Below are positions 1 through 6,314 of a stretch of DNA of 8,566 nucleotides, one piece after another. This stretch comes from Desulfobacteraceae bacterium UBA5616 (lineage in GTDB: Bacteria > Desulfobacterota > Desulfobacteria > Desulfobacterales > UBA5616), in NCBI GenBank assembly GCA_002423615.1, contig DIKO01000017.1, positions 3,285 through 11,850 of the forward strand, given 5' to 3'. The notes under the pieces were generated by a model. The model did not search any database. It was not told the origin of the DNA and saw nothing but the letters and a program-made list of their open reading frames with translations. The stretch's first letter is position 1. Every line of letters starts with the position of its first letter. Both the position numbers and the translations under genes were made by a program.

Positions 1-342
1 ATTGCCGGTTCGCTTGCATTCAAAAAGGCCGCCGTCGATGCCAGCCCTGTATTGCTCGAACCCATCATGAAGGTGTCCATTATCACGCCCGATGAATTCA
101 TGGGAGATATTATGGGAGATCTCAACAGCCGGAGAGGCCGTGTGCTGGGTATGGACACCAAGGGCAAAAACCAGGTGATTAACGCTCACGTTCCCCTGTC
201 TGAATTTCTGACCTATGCTCCGGACCTTCGTTCGATGACGGCCGGTCGCGGCATCTTTTCCATGGAATTCTCCCATTATGACGAGGTGCCCGCACAGATC
301 TCTCAAAAAATCATCGAAGAGATCAACAAGGAAAAAGAATAA
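1..342 (+). CDS. fusA: Elongation factor G, C-terminal end (5' truncated), probably an EF-G2-type paralog
   Basis: Reading frame 1 is open from the first base to a TAA at 340-342, giving the last 113 residues of a ribosomal translocation GTPase. The GTP-binding domains lie outside the window. What is visible is the end of domain IV and domain V: LLEPIMKV, then GDIMGDLNSRRGRVLGM, then VPLSEFLTYAPDLRSMTAGRG and MEFSHYDEVP, all hallmark blocks of the EF-G C-terminus. EF-G moves tRNA and mRNA through the ribosome in the cytoplasm. The YAPDLRSMT and MEFSHYDEVP wording, and the lack of tuf or ribosomal genes downstream, lean toward a stand-alone EF-G2-like paralog rather than the str-operon copy. 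That is from memory of the family and is uncertain. The family call is secure; the paralog type is not. A strong terminator follows after about 20 bases. Confidence 0.93.
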   Translation: MAGSLAFKKAAVDASPVLLEPIMKVSIITPDEFMGDIMGDLNSRRGRVLGMDTKGKNQVINAHVPLSEFLTYAPDLRSMTAGRGIFSMEFSHYDEVPAQISQKIIEEINKEKE

Positions 343-361
343 GTTTTTTTATTCCGAAACT

Positions 362-411
362 ACGGCCCGTTTGCACACAATTTCAATGCAGACGGGCCGT
401 TTTCTGTTTTT
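362..411 (+). terminator. Intrinsic terminator after the EF-G gene
   Basis: A perfect 9-bp stem (ACGGCCCGT at 362-370 with ACGGGCCGT at 392-400) continues through a U-G wobble into a further 4 bp (TGCA 372-375 with TGCA 387-390), leaving an 11-base loop. It is followed at once by TTTCTGTTTTT. It ends transcription of the EF-G gene and sits between two convergent genes. The hairpin would also form in transcripts of the - strand nuclease gene, but that side lacks an immediate U-run, so it is probably weaker in that direction. Confidence 0.88.
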
Positions 412-428
412 ATATCCTGTTCCGGTTT

Positions 429-1070
429 TCAGGGCAGGCATTGTTTGCAGGGCGCATAGCCGTTCCAGAATGCATTCCACTTTCCATAAAGAAAGAGTTT
501 ATTGGTTTGGCGCATATTCCGGGCGGCTTGACATCCGGGTCGATGGAAACGTTTTGAATTCATATTGCCAACCAGCCGTTCAGAGCTTTTTTTCATCTTC
601 TGCCAGATCCCTCTTCCCTGCTGCATGGCTTCGCGCTGGGCCAAAAGCAGGAGGGTTTCATACCGCTTGTTGGGCGCGCTCGGCAGACAGTGTGCGTATC
701 CTTGCCGGACGATTTCGGCATTTACAAAAATACCGTTCGAAAGAAACAGATAGGCCAAATCACGGCCATAGGCATCCTGACGTTCGGCATCGTACTCGAG
801 TCGAATTTTCTGATGCAGCGCCAGATCTCTGTTAAAGCGCATCGCCACACGTCCGAAAGGCTCGCTGGATTTGCCGCCATGCTGAATTTCAGGGGCATTG
901 ATGCCAAGATACCGTATCCGGCGGCCGTCGGCCAGAACAACGGTGTCTCCGTCGTCCACTCGATCGACATAACCCCACTCGTTCGCATGGCACCACGACC
1001 AGTGACCCGCAAAAAACAGCAGTACGATGAGCAAACCGGCAATTCGAAATAAACCCCATCTTCTACTCAA
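429..1070 (-). CDS. Secreted or membrane-anchored thermonuclease (SNase fold) with a C-terminal Cys/His metal-binding motif
   Basis: A 213-residue protein when read from a TTG at 1070. That start overlaps the stop of the upstream gene and has AGGGAG (1086-1081) 10 bases ahead. A longer frame from ATG 1193 would overlap the neighbour by 131 bases and is less likely. Residues 1-29 form a basic-hydrophobic signal peptide or anchor ending near CHA. The staphylococcal-nuclease domain covers about 33-155, with DGDT (D42), R53, E61 in NAPE, and R103 in YGR. These match the catalytic Arg35, Glu43 and Arg87 and the Ca ligand Asp21 of the S. aureus enzyme. The second Ca ligand (Asp40) is Asn58, a common variant in bacterial homologues. 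The tail (about 166-213) begins near VGNMNSKRFHRPGC and ends CKQC. H176, C180, C208 and C211 are candidate zinc ligands, as in Ada-like zinc-binding tails of similar nucleases. It probably cleaves DNA or RNA outside the cytoplasm. Confidence 0.85.
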   Translation of the reverse strand: MSRRWGLFRIAGLLIVLLFFAGHWSWCHANEWGYVDRVDDGDTVVLADGRRIRYLGINAPEIQHGGKSSEPFGRVAMRFNRDLALHQKIRLEYDAERQDAYGRDLAYLFLSNGIFVNAEIVRQGYAHCLPSAPNKRYETLLLLAQREAMQQGRGIWQKMKKSSERLVGNMNSKRFHRPGCQAARNMRQTNKLFLYGKWNAFWNGYAPCKQCLP

Positions 1071-2178
1071 GACCGCAATGCTCCCTGGCACTCTGGTCCA
1101 GCATGAAGGGCAGTCCTCCCAGATCCGCCGGTTTGTATCCGAAAGTTTTCTCCCATACCTCATCGCTTTCCATACAGAGATAAATGCGAACATTCGGCGC
1201 TATTTCCCGAATCCGGCTTGCCAGTTTCCGGTACAGTTCAATGCGAAGCGGCTTAAAATATCGCATTTTGGCGTCCAATCCCGGAATAAATTCTCCATAA
1301 ACGATTTTGGAAGCCGGAAACCGTTTTTGAATGATTGGTTTAAGCGCCGGCATGAAACGGAAGGCCCCCATACTGATCCACACGACATTTCCGGCATCCA
1401 CCGCCGAAAAAATTTGCTCAGCCGCCTGAAGGTACTCCCGCTCGCACCCTTCATAGATGATCATGGGGTCGAAATGAAAGGCCAGCGGATACCCCCAGCT
1501 TTGACAAAGCGCGGCGGCTTTGAGTCTTGCACTCAAAGAGGAAGTGTTTCTCTCTTCATTCCGAATCACGGCATCGGCGTTAACCGACCAGGCCATGATG
1601 GTTTTTCGGTTGTGCGCAAGCCCCTGCAGCGGCTGAACAGTAGTTGCCTTGGTTTTTAATTCCAGTATGCAGGATCGCTGCGAAGCAAAGCGGGGCACCA
1701 GGGAAGAAGACAGATCCGTCCACAACTCCCAGATCATGCTGTCGGTAAACTCTCCGGTTCCGATGCGAACCGTCTGTTTTTCAGCAAACATGGCATCCAG
1801 TTCGGCGCACATGTCCTCATGATTCAGAAAATATTGAAGAACCGGCGGATGAAAGTACGACTGCAGTATGCAATAGGAACAGTCCATAATGCAGAACGTG
1901 CCGATATGCAGAATCCGATACCCGCAGCAGGTATAGTTCCGGGTACCGGGACAATCTCGGATAAAGGCGCCCCGGTTGTGTGTCAGATAGAGAATGTGCT
2001 TGGCCTTTTCGATCGGATCATCGGCCGCCTCGATCGCTTCAAAAATGGTCCGGGCATCCTCAACAACCTGGAAGGGAGCATGTATTCTCGCCAAAAAGCT
2101 CTCAACTCTTGGGGAATCAGCGATGGAAGCGTCTATATAAACCCTTGAAATCGTCAAACCTGTTTCTCGCCCTTTCAT
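1063..2178 (-). CDS. Radical SAM protein of the spore photoproduct lyase family, lacking key SPL residues
   Basis: A 371-residue cytoplasmic protein. C96-x3-C100-x2-C103 is the [4Fe-4S]/SAM motif in the SPL-type spacing, preceded by the family signature CPGTRNYTCCGYRIL (76-90). The C-terminal half (LAFHFDPMI, WISMGAFRFMP, KIVYGEF) matches the SPL TIM-barrel pattern. True SPL repairs the thymine dimer of UV-irradiated spores using a donor cysteine (Cys141 in B. subtilis) and two tyrosines flanking the last cluster cysteine. Here the donor position appears to be E143 in RIGTGEFTDS, and the tyrosine after the last cluster cysteine is I104 (Y102 remains). The substrate is therefore uncertain. The ATG at 2178 has AGGGTG 8 bases upstream, inside a hairpin. 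The end overlaps the nuclease start by 8 bases, so the two are probably co-translated. The acs gene lies 59 bases upstream. Family call confident; function unknown. Confidence 0.88.
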   Translation of the reverse strand: MKGRETGLTISRVYIDASIADSPRVESFLARIHAPFQVVEDARTIFEAIEAADDPIEKAKHILYLTHNRGAFIRDCPGTRNYTCCGYRILHIGTFCIMDCSYCILQSYFHPPVLQYFLNHEDMCAELDAMFAEKQTVRIGTGEFTDSMIWELWTDLSSSLVPRFASQRSCILELKTKATTVQPLQGLAHNRKTIMAWSVNADAVIRNEERNTSSLSARLKAAALCQSWGYPLAFHFDPMIIYEGCEREYLQAAEQIFSAVDAGNVVWISMGAFRFMPALKPIIQKRFPASKIVYGEFIPGLDAKMRYFKPLRIELYRKLASRIREIAPNVRIYLCMESDEVWEKTFGYKPADLGGLPFMLDQSAREHCGLE

Positions 2179-2186
2179 ATAAAATT

Positions 2187-2217
2187 CACCCTGCCCGAAT
2201 ACAATCGAAGCAGGGTG
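2187..2217 (-). promoter_or_regulatory. Hairpin between acs and the SPL-like gene that contains the latter's ribosome binding site
   Basis: A perfect 8-bp inverted repeat (CACCCTGC 2187-2194, GCAGGGTG 2210-2217) with a 15-base loop lies in the 59-base gap. In - strand RNA the 3' arm is GCAGGGTG, whose AGGGTG is the only Shine-Dalgarno sequence for the ATG at 2178. The arm is followed by AATTTTAT. It could act as a weak terminator or 3' stabiliser for acs mRNA, or reduce translation of the downstream gene. The U-run is poor, so full termination is doubtful. Confidence 0.6.
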
Positions 2218-2237
2218 GATATCAATCGAAAGTAAAT

Positions 2238-4277
2238 TTAGTGCTGTCCGGCAACCATTTTCTGGATTTCCTCAACGATCTCCGGATTGGCCAGGGTGGT
2301 TGTGTCTCCCACGTCTTTCTCGTTGGAAATGGCTGCAAGAACCCGCCGCATGATCTTACCCGACCGTGTTTTGGGCATGTCGCTGACAATCCAGATTTTC
2401 CGGGGGCTTGCAATTCTGCCGATCGCGTCGATAATGCTGTCGGCCACTTTTTTTTCAATTTCCTGGCTGGGATGGAACCCCGGCTTCAAGGAAACATAAA
2501 GATCCGGAACCGTACCTTTGAGTGAATCGGCCACGGCCACAACAGCGGCTTCCGCCACTTCTAAAACCACCAGAACGGCGGATTCGATTTCTTTGGTTCC
2601 AAGCCGGTGTCCTGACACATTGATTACATCGTCGATTCGGCCCAGAATCCGATAGTATCCGTCTTTATCCTGAACCGCGGCATCGCCGGTGAGGTAGGGC
2701 CAATCCCGCCAATCCTTGCTCTTCGGATTTTTGCAATAGCGCGCATAATAAGCGGAAACATACCGCTCCCGGTCTCCCCATATGGTTTGAAAAGCACCCG
2801 GCCAGGGATTGCGGATGCATATATTGCCGGCCTTGCCGTCTCCAGGCAAAATCTCGTTGCCTTCTTCATCGAATATTACCGGATGAATGCCTGGAACCGC
2901 CGGCCCTGCGCTGCCCGGCTTCATGGGTTTCAAGGCTGGTACGGTACTGCACAGAAATCCGCCGGTTTCCGTCTGCCACCAGGTATCCACAACGACTGCC
3001 TCACCTTTGCCGACCACCTCTTCATACCACTTCCATACCTCGGGCTCAATGGGCTCACCTACTGTTGTCAAATGCTTGAAGTGATAATTGTATTTTTCCG
3101 GTTCATTCGGTCCGATTTTTCGCAGACTGCGAATGGCGGTGGGCGCAGTATGGAAAATATTGACATTCAGCTCTTCGGCAAGGCGCCAGGCTCGTCCGGG
3201 ATCCGGGTAGGTCGGAATGCCTTCATAAATAACGGTTGTCCCGCCCAGGGACAACGGACCGTAAACAATATAGGAGTGGCCCGTGATCCATCCGATGTCC
3301 GCCATGCACCAGTAGACATCCTCGGGATGAATATCGAGAATATGCTTGGCGGTGGCGGTCACATAAGCCAGATAGCCGCCGGTGCTGTGCTGGCAACCCT
3401 TGGGTTTTCCGGTTGTGCCGCTTGTGTACATGAGAAATAGGGGGGCCTCGGCCGGCATGGAAACTGGAGGAACGATCCTGCCCCGATAGCTCTTCAGAAG
3501 ATCGTTGACGACATAATCCCGGTCTTTCACAAGCGGGGTTTCGCAGGAATATTTTCCGTGATACCGTTGCCATATCAGGACCTTTTTAACAAGGTGACCT
3601 TCTTTCAGAGATGCCTCGACAGCCGCATCGGCCTTGCTCTTGTGATCCAGCAGCTTCCCGCCCCGGTAATATGCGTCAATGGTAATCAGCACCTCGCTTC
3701 CGGAATCGATGATCCGGTCAGCGCACGCCTTGCCGCTGAAACCGCCGAATACTTCCGAGTGAATGACGCCCAGTCTGGCGCAGGCCAGCATCGTGATCGG
3801 AAGTTCGGGAACCATGGGCATGTGCAGGGTCACGCGGTCTCCGACCTTCAAACCGGCAAAATCCCGAAGCAGGGCCGCAAACTCATTCACCCTCCTGTAA
3901 AGCCCCTGATACGTGATGTGTTCGATACGTTCTGTTTCAGGTTCCGGAACGAAATGGATGGCCGTCTTGTTCCGGTCTTTGGAAAGATGACGGTCAACAC
4001 AGTTATAGGAAGCATTGAGTTTTCCGCCTGTAAACCACTTCCAGCAGGGAGCGTCGCTGGTATCCAGTATGGTATGCCAGTACCGGTCCCAATGGAGCAG
4101 ATCTGCATATTCCTTGAAACAATCTGGAAAATGATCCAGGCTGAAACGTTCGAAGATGCTCTCATCGGTCAGATTGGCCTGCGCAATGAAGCGGGTCGAA
4201 GGATAATAATATTCCTCTTCTTTCCAATGAACGGCGATTTCAGCCTCGGTTGTTGCGACTACTTTTTTATCCGACAT
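2238..4277 (-). CDS. acs: Acetyl-CoA synthetase (AMP-forming)
   Basis: A 679-residue enzyme (the usual length is about 650) that converts acetate, ATP and CoA to acetyl-CoA, AMP and PPi in the cytoplasm. Motifs in order: N-terminal cap with HWDRYW (62-67); nucleotide loop TSGTTGKPKG (285-294); YWCMADIGWITGHSY (322-336); VGEPIEPEVW (406-415); DTWWQTETGG (431-440), whose second Trp (W434) corresponds to the Trp that restricts the pocket to acetate; hinge region LTGDAA (529-534); GRIDDVINVSGHRLGTKEIESA (546-567); and PKTRSGKIMRR (635-645), whose K641 is the lysine acetylated in other Acs enzymes. I see no acetyltransferase or deacetylase gene nearby. ATG 4277 has a strong TAAGGAGA ribosome site (AAGGAG 4291-4286) 8 bases upstream. 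It has its own promoter about 180 bases upstream, just after a TetR gene. In an anaerobe it would serve acetate assimilation or scavenging. Propionyl-CoA synthetase is less likely given the conserved Trp. Confidence 0.96.
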   Translation of the reverse strand: MSDKKVVATTEAEIAVHWKEEEYYYPSTRFIAQANLTDESIFERFSLDHFPDCFKEYADLLHWDRYWHTILDTSDAPCWKWFTGGKLNASYNCVDRHLSKDRNKTAIHFVPEPETERIEHITYQGLYRRVNEFAALLRDFAGLKVGDRVTLHMPMVPELPITMLACARLGVIHSEVFGGFSGKACADRIIDSGSEVLITIDAYYRGGKLLDHKSKADAAVEASLKEGHLVKKVLIWQRYHGKYSCETPLVKDRDYVVNDLLKSYRGRIVPPVSMPAEAPLFLMYTSGTTGKPKGCQHSTGGYLAYVTATAKHILDIHPEDVYWCMADIGWITGHSYIVYGPLSLGGTTVIYEGIPTYPDPGRAWRLAEELNVNIFHTAPTAIRSLRKIGPNEPEKYNYHFKHLTTVGEPIEPEVWKWYEEVVGKGEAVVVDTWWQTETGGFLCSTVPALKPMKPGSAGPAVPGIHPVIFDEEGNEILPGDGKAGNICIRNPWPGAFQTIWGDRERYVSAYYARYCKNPKSKDWRDWPYLTGDAAVQDKDGYYRILGRIDDVINVSGHRLGTKEIESAVLVVLEVAEAAVVAVADSLKGTVPDLYVSLKPGFHPSQEIEKKVADSIIDAIGRIASPRKIWIVSDMPKTRSGKIMRRVLAAISNEKDVGDTTTLANPEIVEEIQKMVAGQH

Positions 4278-4296
4278 GTACTTGTCTCCTTAAACG

Positions 4297-4321
4297 AAGC
4301 GACTTTATTCGCCAGTCGCCT
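4297..4321 (-). promoter_or_regulatory. Hairpin in the long acs leader, just ahead of the ribosome binding site
   Basis: AAGCGAC (4297-4303) and GTCGCCT (4315-4321) form a 7-bp stem with one wobble pair in - strand RNA and an 11-base loop, ending 5 bases before the AAGGAG of acs. The predicted acs 5' leader is about 170 bases, longer than translation needs. I recognise no riboswitch or tRNA in the 297-base gap 4278-4573. Two other small hairpins (4522-4533 and 4538-4554) lie just after the TetR stop codon and lack a U-run. Confidence 0.35.
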
Positions 4322-4443
4322 TTGGTTGCCACATCAACAATCTCGATGATGCCCCGCATAGGAATCAAACGGGCGCGCTGTTTCCAGAATTCAAGCCGTC
4401 AAAACCCCGCCGCCAACTTTAAAAACCATATATAATGGGTGGA

Positions 4444-4464
4444 TATGATTATTTATAAATCATA
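4444..4464. promoter_or_regulatory. Palindromic operator candidate over the acs -10 box
   Basis: A perfect 7-bp inverted repeat, TATGATT (4444-4450) and AATCATA (4458-4464), with a 7-base spacer. It fully covers the predicted -10 hexamer of acs, the position expected for a repressor site. The arms resemble the ATGAATT/AATTCAT arms upstream of the adjacent TetR gene, so that regulator is the first candidate. AT-richness makes chance palindromes possible. Confidence 0.45.
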
Positions 4465-4488
4465 CCACAACATTCCATTTTATGTAAA
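4459..4488 (-). promoter_or_regulatory. Sigma-70-type promoter for acs
   Basis: On the - strand, TTTACA (4488-4483, 5 of 6 to consensus) is followed after 18 bases by TATGAT (4464-4459, 5 of 6). The -10 is preceded by TGG, an extended -10 element. Transcription would begin near 4452. The match is good but was made by eye. Confidence 0.55.
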
Positions 4489-4573
4489 TATGTGTTTGCG
4501 GAAGGAAAACCCATTATCATGGCCGCTTACGGCAAGAAATGCGGAATCGGCATTCAAAAACGATCGAGTTACA

Positions 4574-5230
4574 TCAGGTATTGTTTTCGGTTTGTTCGAT
4601 TTTAAAAACACCCCGGTGAAAAATGTCAAACGCGGTTTCCAGGGTTTGTTTCAGATTGCTGCTGCTCTTTTCGGAAACAGTCTGCTTGCTTTCTTCCCAC
4701 AAAACGATGCCTGCGAAAAGCGCCCAGAGAATATTGGCAAGCACCAATGGATTTCTATCAACCAATGTCCCTTTCTGAACGACATCTTCAAATAACTTGG
4801 AAAGTATCGACAGCGCCTGATCCGACATGGTTTTAATTTCCAAGAGCAGTTCCGGCGATAAGTTTTTCATCGTGTCGCCGGATTGAAGGTGAAACATATT
4901 GATCAGAATCGTCGGATCAAACTCATAAACATCATAAAGCAGTTCCTTCAGCAAAGCGACGCGCTGCTCGGGGCTCAGGCCTTTTGCAACATGCAAATCT
5001 TCAAGGCGGATCTGGAGGTACTTTAAAATTCTGAGTGAAAGCGATGCGTAGAGTTCATCCTTGTTCTTGAAATAAAGATACAAGGTTCCCGGACTCAGTT
5101 CGGCTTCTCTGGCGATGTCCTCAATGGTGGTTCTGGTGAACCCTTTTTCGGCGAAAACTCTTTTGGCGGCAACCATGATCTGTTGCCGCCTTCTTTCTTT
5201 TTCCCTTTTTTTACGCTGCTTGATTCCCAT
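4574..5230 (-). CDS. TetR/AcrR-family transcriptional regulator
   Basis: A 218-residue DNA-binding repressor. After a very basic start (KQRKKREKERRR) the TetR helix-turn-helix spans about 15-62: IMVAAKRVFAEKGFTRTTI, then DIAREAELSPGTLYLYFKNK. The remainder is a helical ligand-binding and dimerisation domain with no readable ligand motif. It stands alone, 344 bases upstream of the acs gap boundary's far end and directly before acs on the same strand (297 bases between them). Its own promoter carries nested inverted repeats over the -10 and start site, so autorepression is likely. ATG 5230 has only a weak GGA (5242-5240) as ribosome site, itself within the operator. Proximity to acs suggests a ligand from acyl-CoA or short-chain fatty acid metabolism, which is inference only. 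Family call firm, target and ligand unknown. Confidence 0.92.
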   Translation of the reverse strand: MGIKQRKKREKERRRQQIMVAAKRVFAEKGFTRTTIEDIAREAELSPGTLYLYFKNKDELYASLSLRILKYLQIRLEDLHVAKGLSPEQRVALLKELLYDVYEFDPTILINMFHLQSGDTMKNLSPELLLEIKTMSDQALSILSKLFEDVVQKGTLVDRNPLVLANILWALFAGIVLWEESKQTVSEKSSSNLKQTLETAFDIFHRGVFKIEQTENNT

Positions 5231-5233
5231 AAA

Positions 5234-5263
5234 ATGAATTCCATTTAATTCATGTATGGAATT
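5234..5263. promoter_or_regulatory. Nested inverted repeats, probable autoregulatory operator of the TetR gene
   Basis: Two perfect palindromes interlock: ATGAATT (5234-5240) with AATTCAT (5247-5253), 6-base spacer; and AATTCCAT (5237-5244) with ATGGAATT (5256-5263), 11-base spacer. They span the space from the -10 hexamer, which overlaps the last arm, to 4 bases before the start codon. This is the classic placement for a TetR-family autorepressor. The interlocking arms could bind two dimers, or only one of the palindromes may be the true site. Confidence 0.65.
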
Positions 5264-5288
5264 ATAGAAGTTATAATATGTTTGTCAA
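5261..5288 (-). promoter_or_regulatory. Consensus sigma-70 promoter of the TetR gene
   Basis: On the - strand TTGACA (5288-5283) and TATAAT (5266-5261) both match the consensus at all six positions, separated by 16 bases. Transcription should start near 5254, giving a leader of about 24 bases. Such a perfect promoter on a repressor gene is consistent with tight negative control by the overlapping repeats. Confidence 0.82.
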
Positions 5289-5293
5289 GTAAA

Positions 5294-5319
5294 ATGTATA
5301 TTATTATATAAATATACAT
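5294..5319. repeat. AT-rich inverted repeat upstream of the TetR promoter
   Basis: Perfect 9-bp arms ATGTATATT (5294-5302) and AATATACAT (5311-5319) with an 8-base spacer, ending 5 bases upstream of the -35 hexamer. It could be a second regulator site or, as RNA, a weak AT-only hairpin ending the ParB-like transcript. The rest of the 130-base gap is very AT-rich and shows no other structure beyond the promoter and operator. Confidence 0.4.
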
Positions 5320-5360
5320 ACATAGATGCCCGGAACATTTGAATTTCTAATAAAATATTA

Positions 5361-6314
5361 TCAAAACATCAGCGCATGAAGATCTGGATGAGACAAAAGA
5401 TGGTTCAGAAAATCAATCTGTTTTTTTAATTGGAATAAATCATGAAAAATAAGATTGAAGGTGTAATGGCGACCTTCGAAATTTCCAGGCGGGGACAGCT
5501 CGATGCCGGTTGTCAATTCAAGCCGCTGAAGATGCTCGTTGAATTTTTCATAAGTCCGGGTAATGTTCGGAAACCGGCGCTGTTTCAAATAGAATCTAAG
5601 CTGCTGCGCTTTCTGCGCCCGATCCAGCCGGTCATCGTGAAGAATTTCCTGAAAACGTTGCGCATTGAGTAAATCCTTCACATGGATTTCTTCTCTTCGC
5701 GAAATTTCATCCGTTAAACTTATGAATTCTCTTTGTTTATTTAAACTCAGCTTCAGATCTTCAAAAAGTCTGGCGAAATAAACAGCCTCGTCTTCGGATC
5801 TGGCGGCAAGTTCCTGAGCCATGGCAACCGAAATCGTCTCATTGAGAACGCATTTTTGAACATGTTCGGGAAGCCGGGTGATCCTGCGTATTTTTTTTAT
5901 CATTTCAGGATGATCGGGCAACCTGAGCACGGAGGCGGTTTGACTCAGGCTTTCCGAAGTAATGCCGCTTGTATCGAGAAGTTCAAAAGATCGTGCAGTC
6001 TCAAGCCAGTTCAGGGGGCGCTGCAGTGAATTCTCGGCAATGGCCAGGCAGGCGCATTCGATAGCCGGGGTATCGGGAGAAAGCAGCCGGGCATCAATAT
6101 CATTCCATCCGAGTTGTCGACACGCGCGAATTCGCCTGAATCCGCTGACGATCTCGTAACCGTCGCGCGCCGGAATCAGAATCGGACAATGAATCAATCC
6201 GAGATGTTTTATGGATGCGGCCAGATCACAGCAGTTTTCTTCCGTCGAGATTCTGTAGGTCTGGGTTTGATCGTCTATGGACGAGATCGGAAGTCTCTGA
6301 CGGCTAAAATCCAT
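5361..6314 (-). CDS. Orphan ParB/Noc-like nucleotide-binding and DNA-binding protein
   Basis: A 317-residue protein with a ParB N-terminal domain at about 6-100: LAASIKHLGLIHCPILIP, then SGFRRIRACRQLG (57-69), equivalent to the G-x-RR-x-x-A box, then IAENSLQRPLNWLE (92-105), equivalent to the ENLQR box. In ParB, Noc and relatives these boxes form the CTP-binding fold. The middle (about 115-205) has a KorB/ParB-like helix-turn-helix pattern, including LPEHVQKCVLNETISVAMAQEL. The C-terminal 110 residues are helical, Gln/Arg-rich and unfamiliar to me. No parA gene, parS-like site or plasmid gene is visible. It starts with an ATG overlapping the end of purC by 11 bases and lacks a clear Shine-Dalgarno sequence, suggesting translational coupling. 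It could be a transcription regulator or a chromosome-binding factor rather than a partition protein. Domain call good, role unknown. Confidence 0.8.
   Translation of the reverse strand: MDFSRQRLPISSIDDQTQTYRISTEENCCDLAASIKHLGLIHCPILIPARDGYEIVSGFRRIRACRQLGWNDIDARLLSPDTPAIECACLAIAENSLQRPLNWLETARSFELLDTSGITSESLSQTASVLRLPDHPEMIKKIRRITRLPEHVQKCVLNETISVAMAQELAARSEDEAVYFARLFEDLKLSLNKQREFISLTDEISRREEIHVKDLLNAQRFQEILHDDRLDRAQKAQQLRFYLKQRRFPNITRTYEKFNEHLQRLELTTGIELSPPGNFEGRHYTFNLIFHDLFQLKKQIDFLNHLLSHPDLHALMF

Noticed and set aside
278..1659. Long + strand open frames opposite the nuclease and SPL-like genes
   Set aside because: They lie antisense to well-supported conserved proteins and show no family motifs; they are shadows of the real frames.
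4276..4407. A - strand frame with no stop for 43 codons in the acs leader, with an internal ATG at 4359 giving a 30-residue peptide that overlaps the acs start
   Set aside because: No ribosome site before the ATG, no family recognised, and it runs into the acs start in another frame. It could be a chance frame or a relic, but I cannot support it as a gene.
4395..4425. TGGCGG...TTTTGA on the - strand in the acs leader, considered as a sigma-54 promoter
   Set aside because: The required GG-N10-GC pairing is absent, and a better sigma-70-type promoter lies upstream.
4522..4554. Two small hairpins (GCCG-CTTA-CGGC and AATGC-N7-GCATT) just after the TetR stop codon, considered as a terminator
   Set aside because: Short stems and no U-run on the - strand side; the only T-run lies before the stems.
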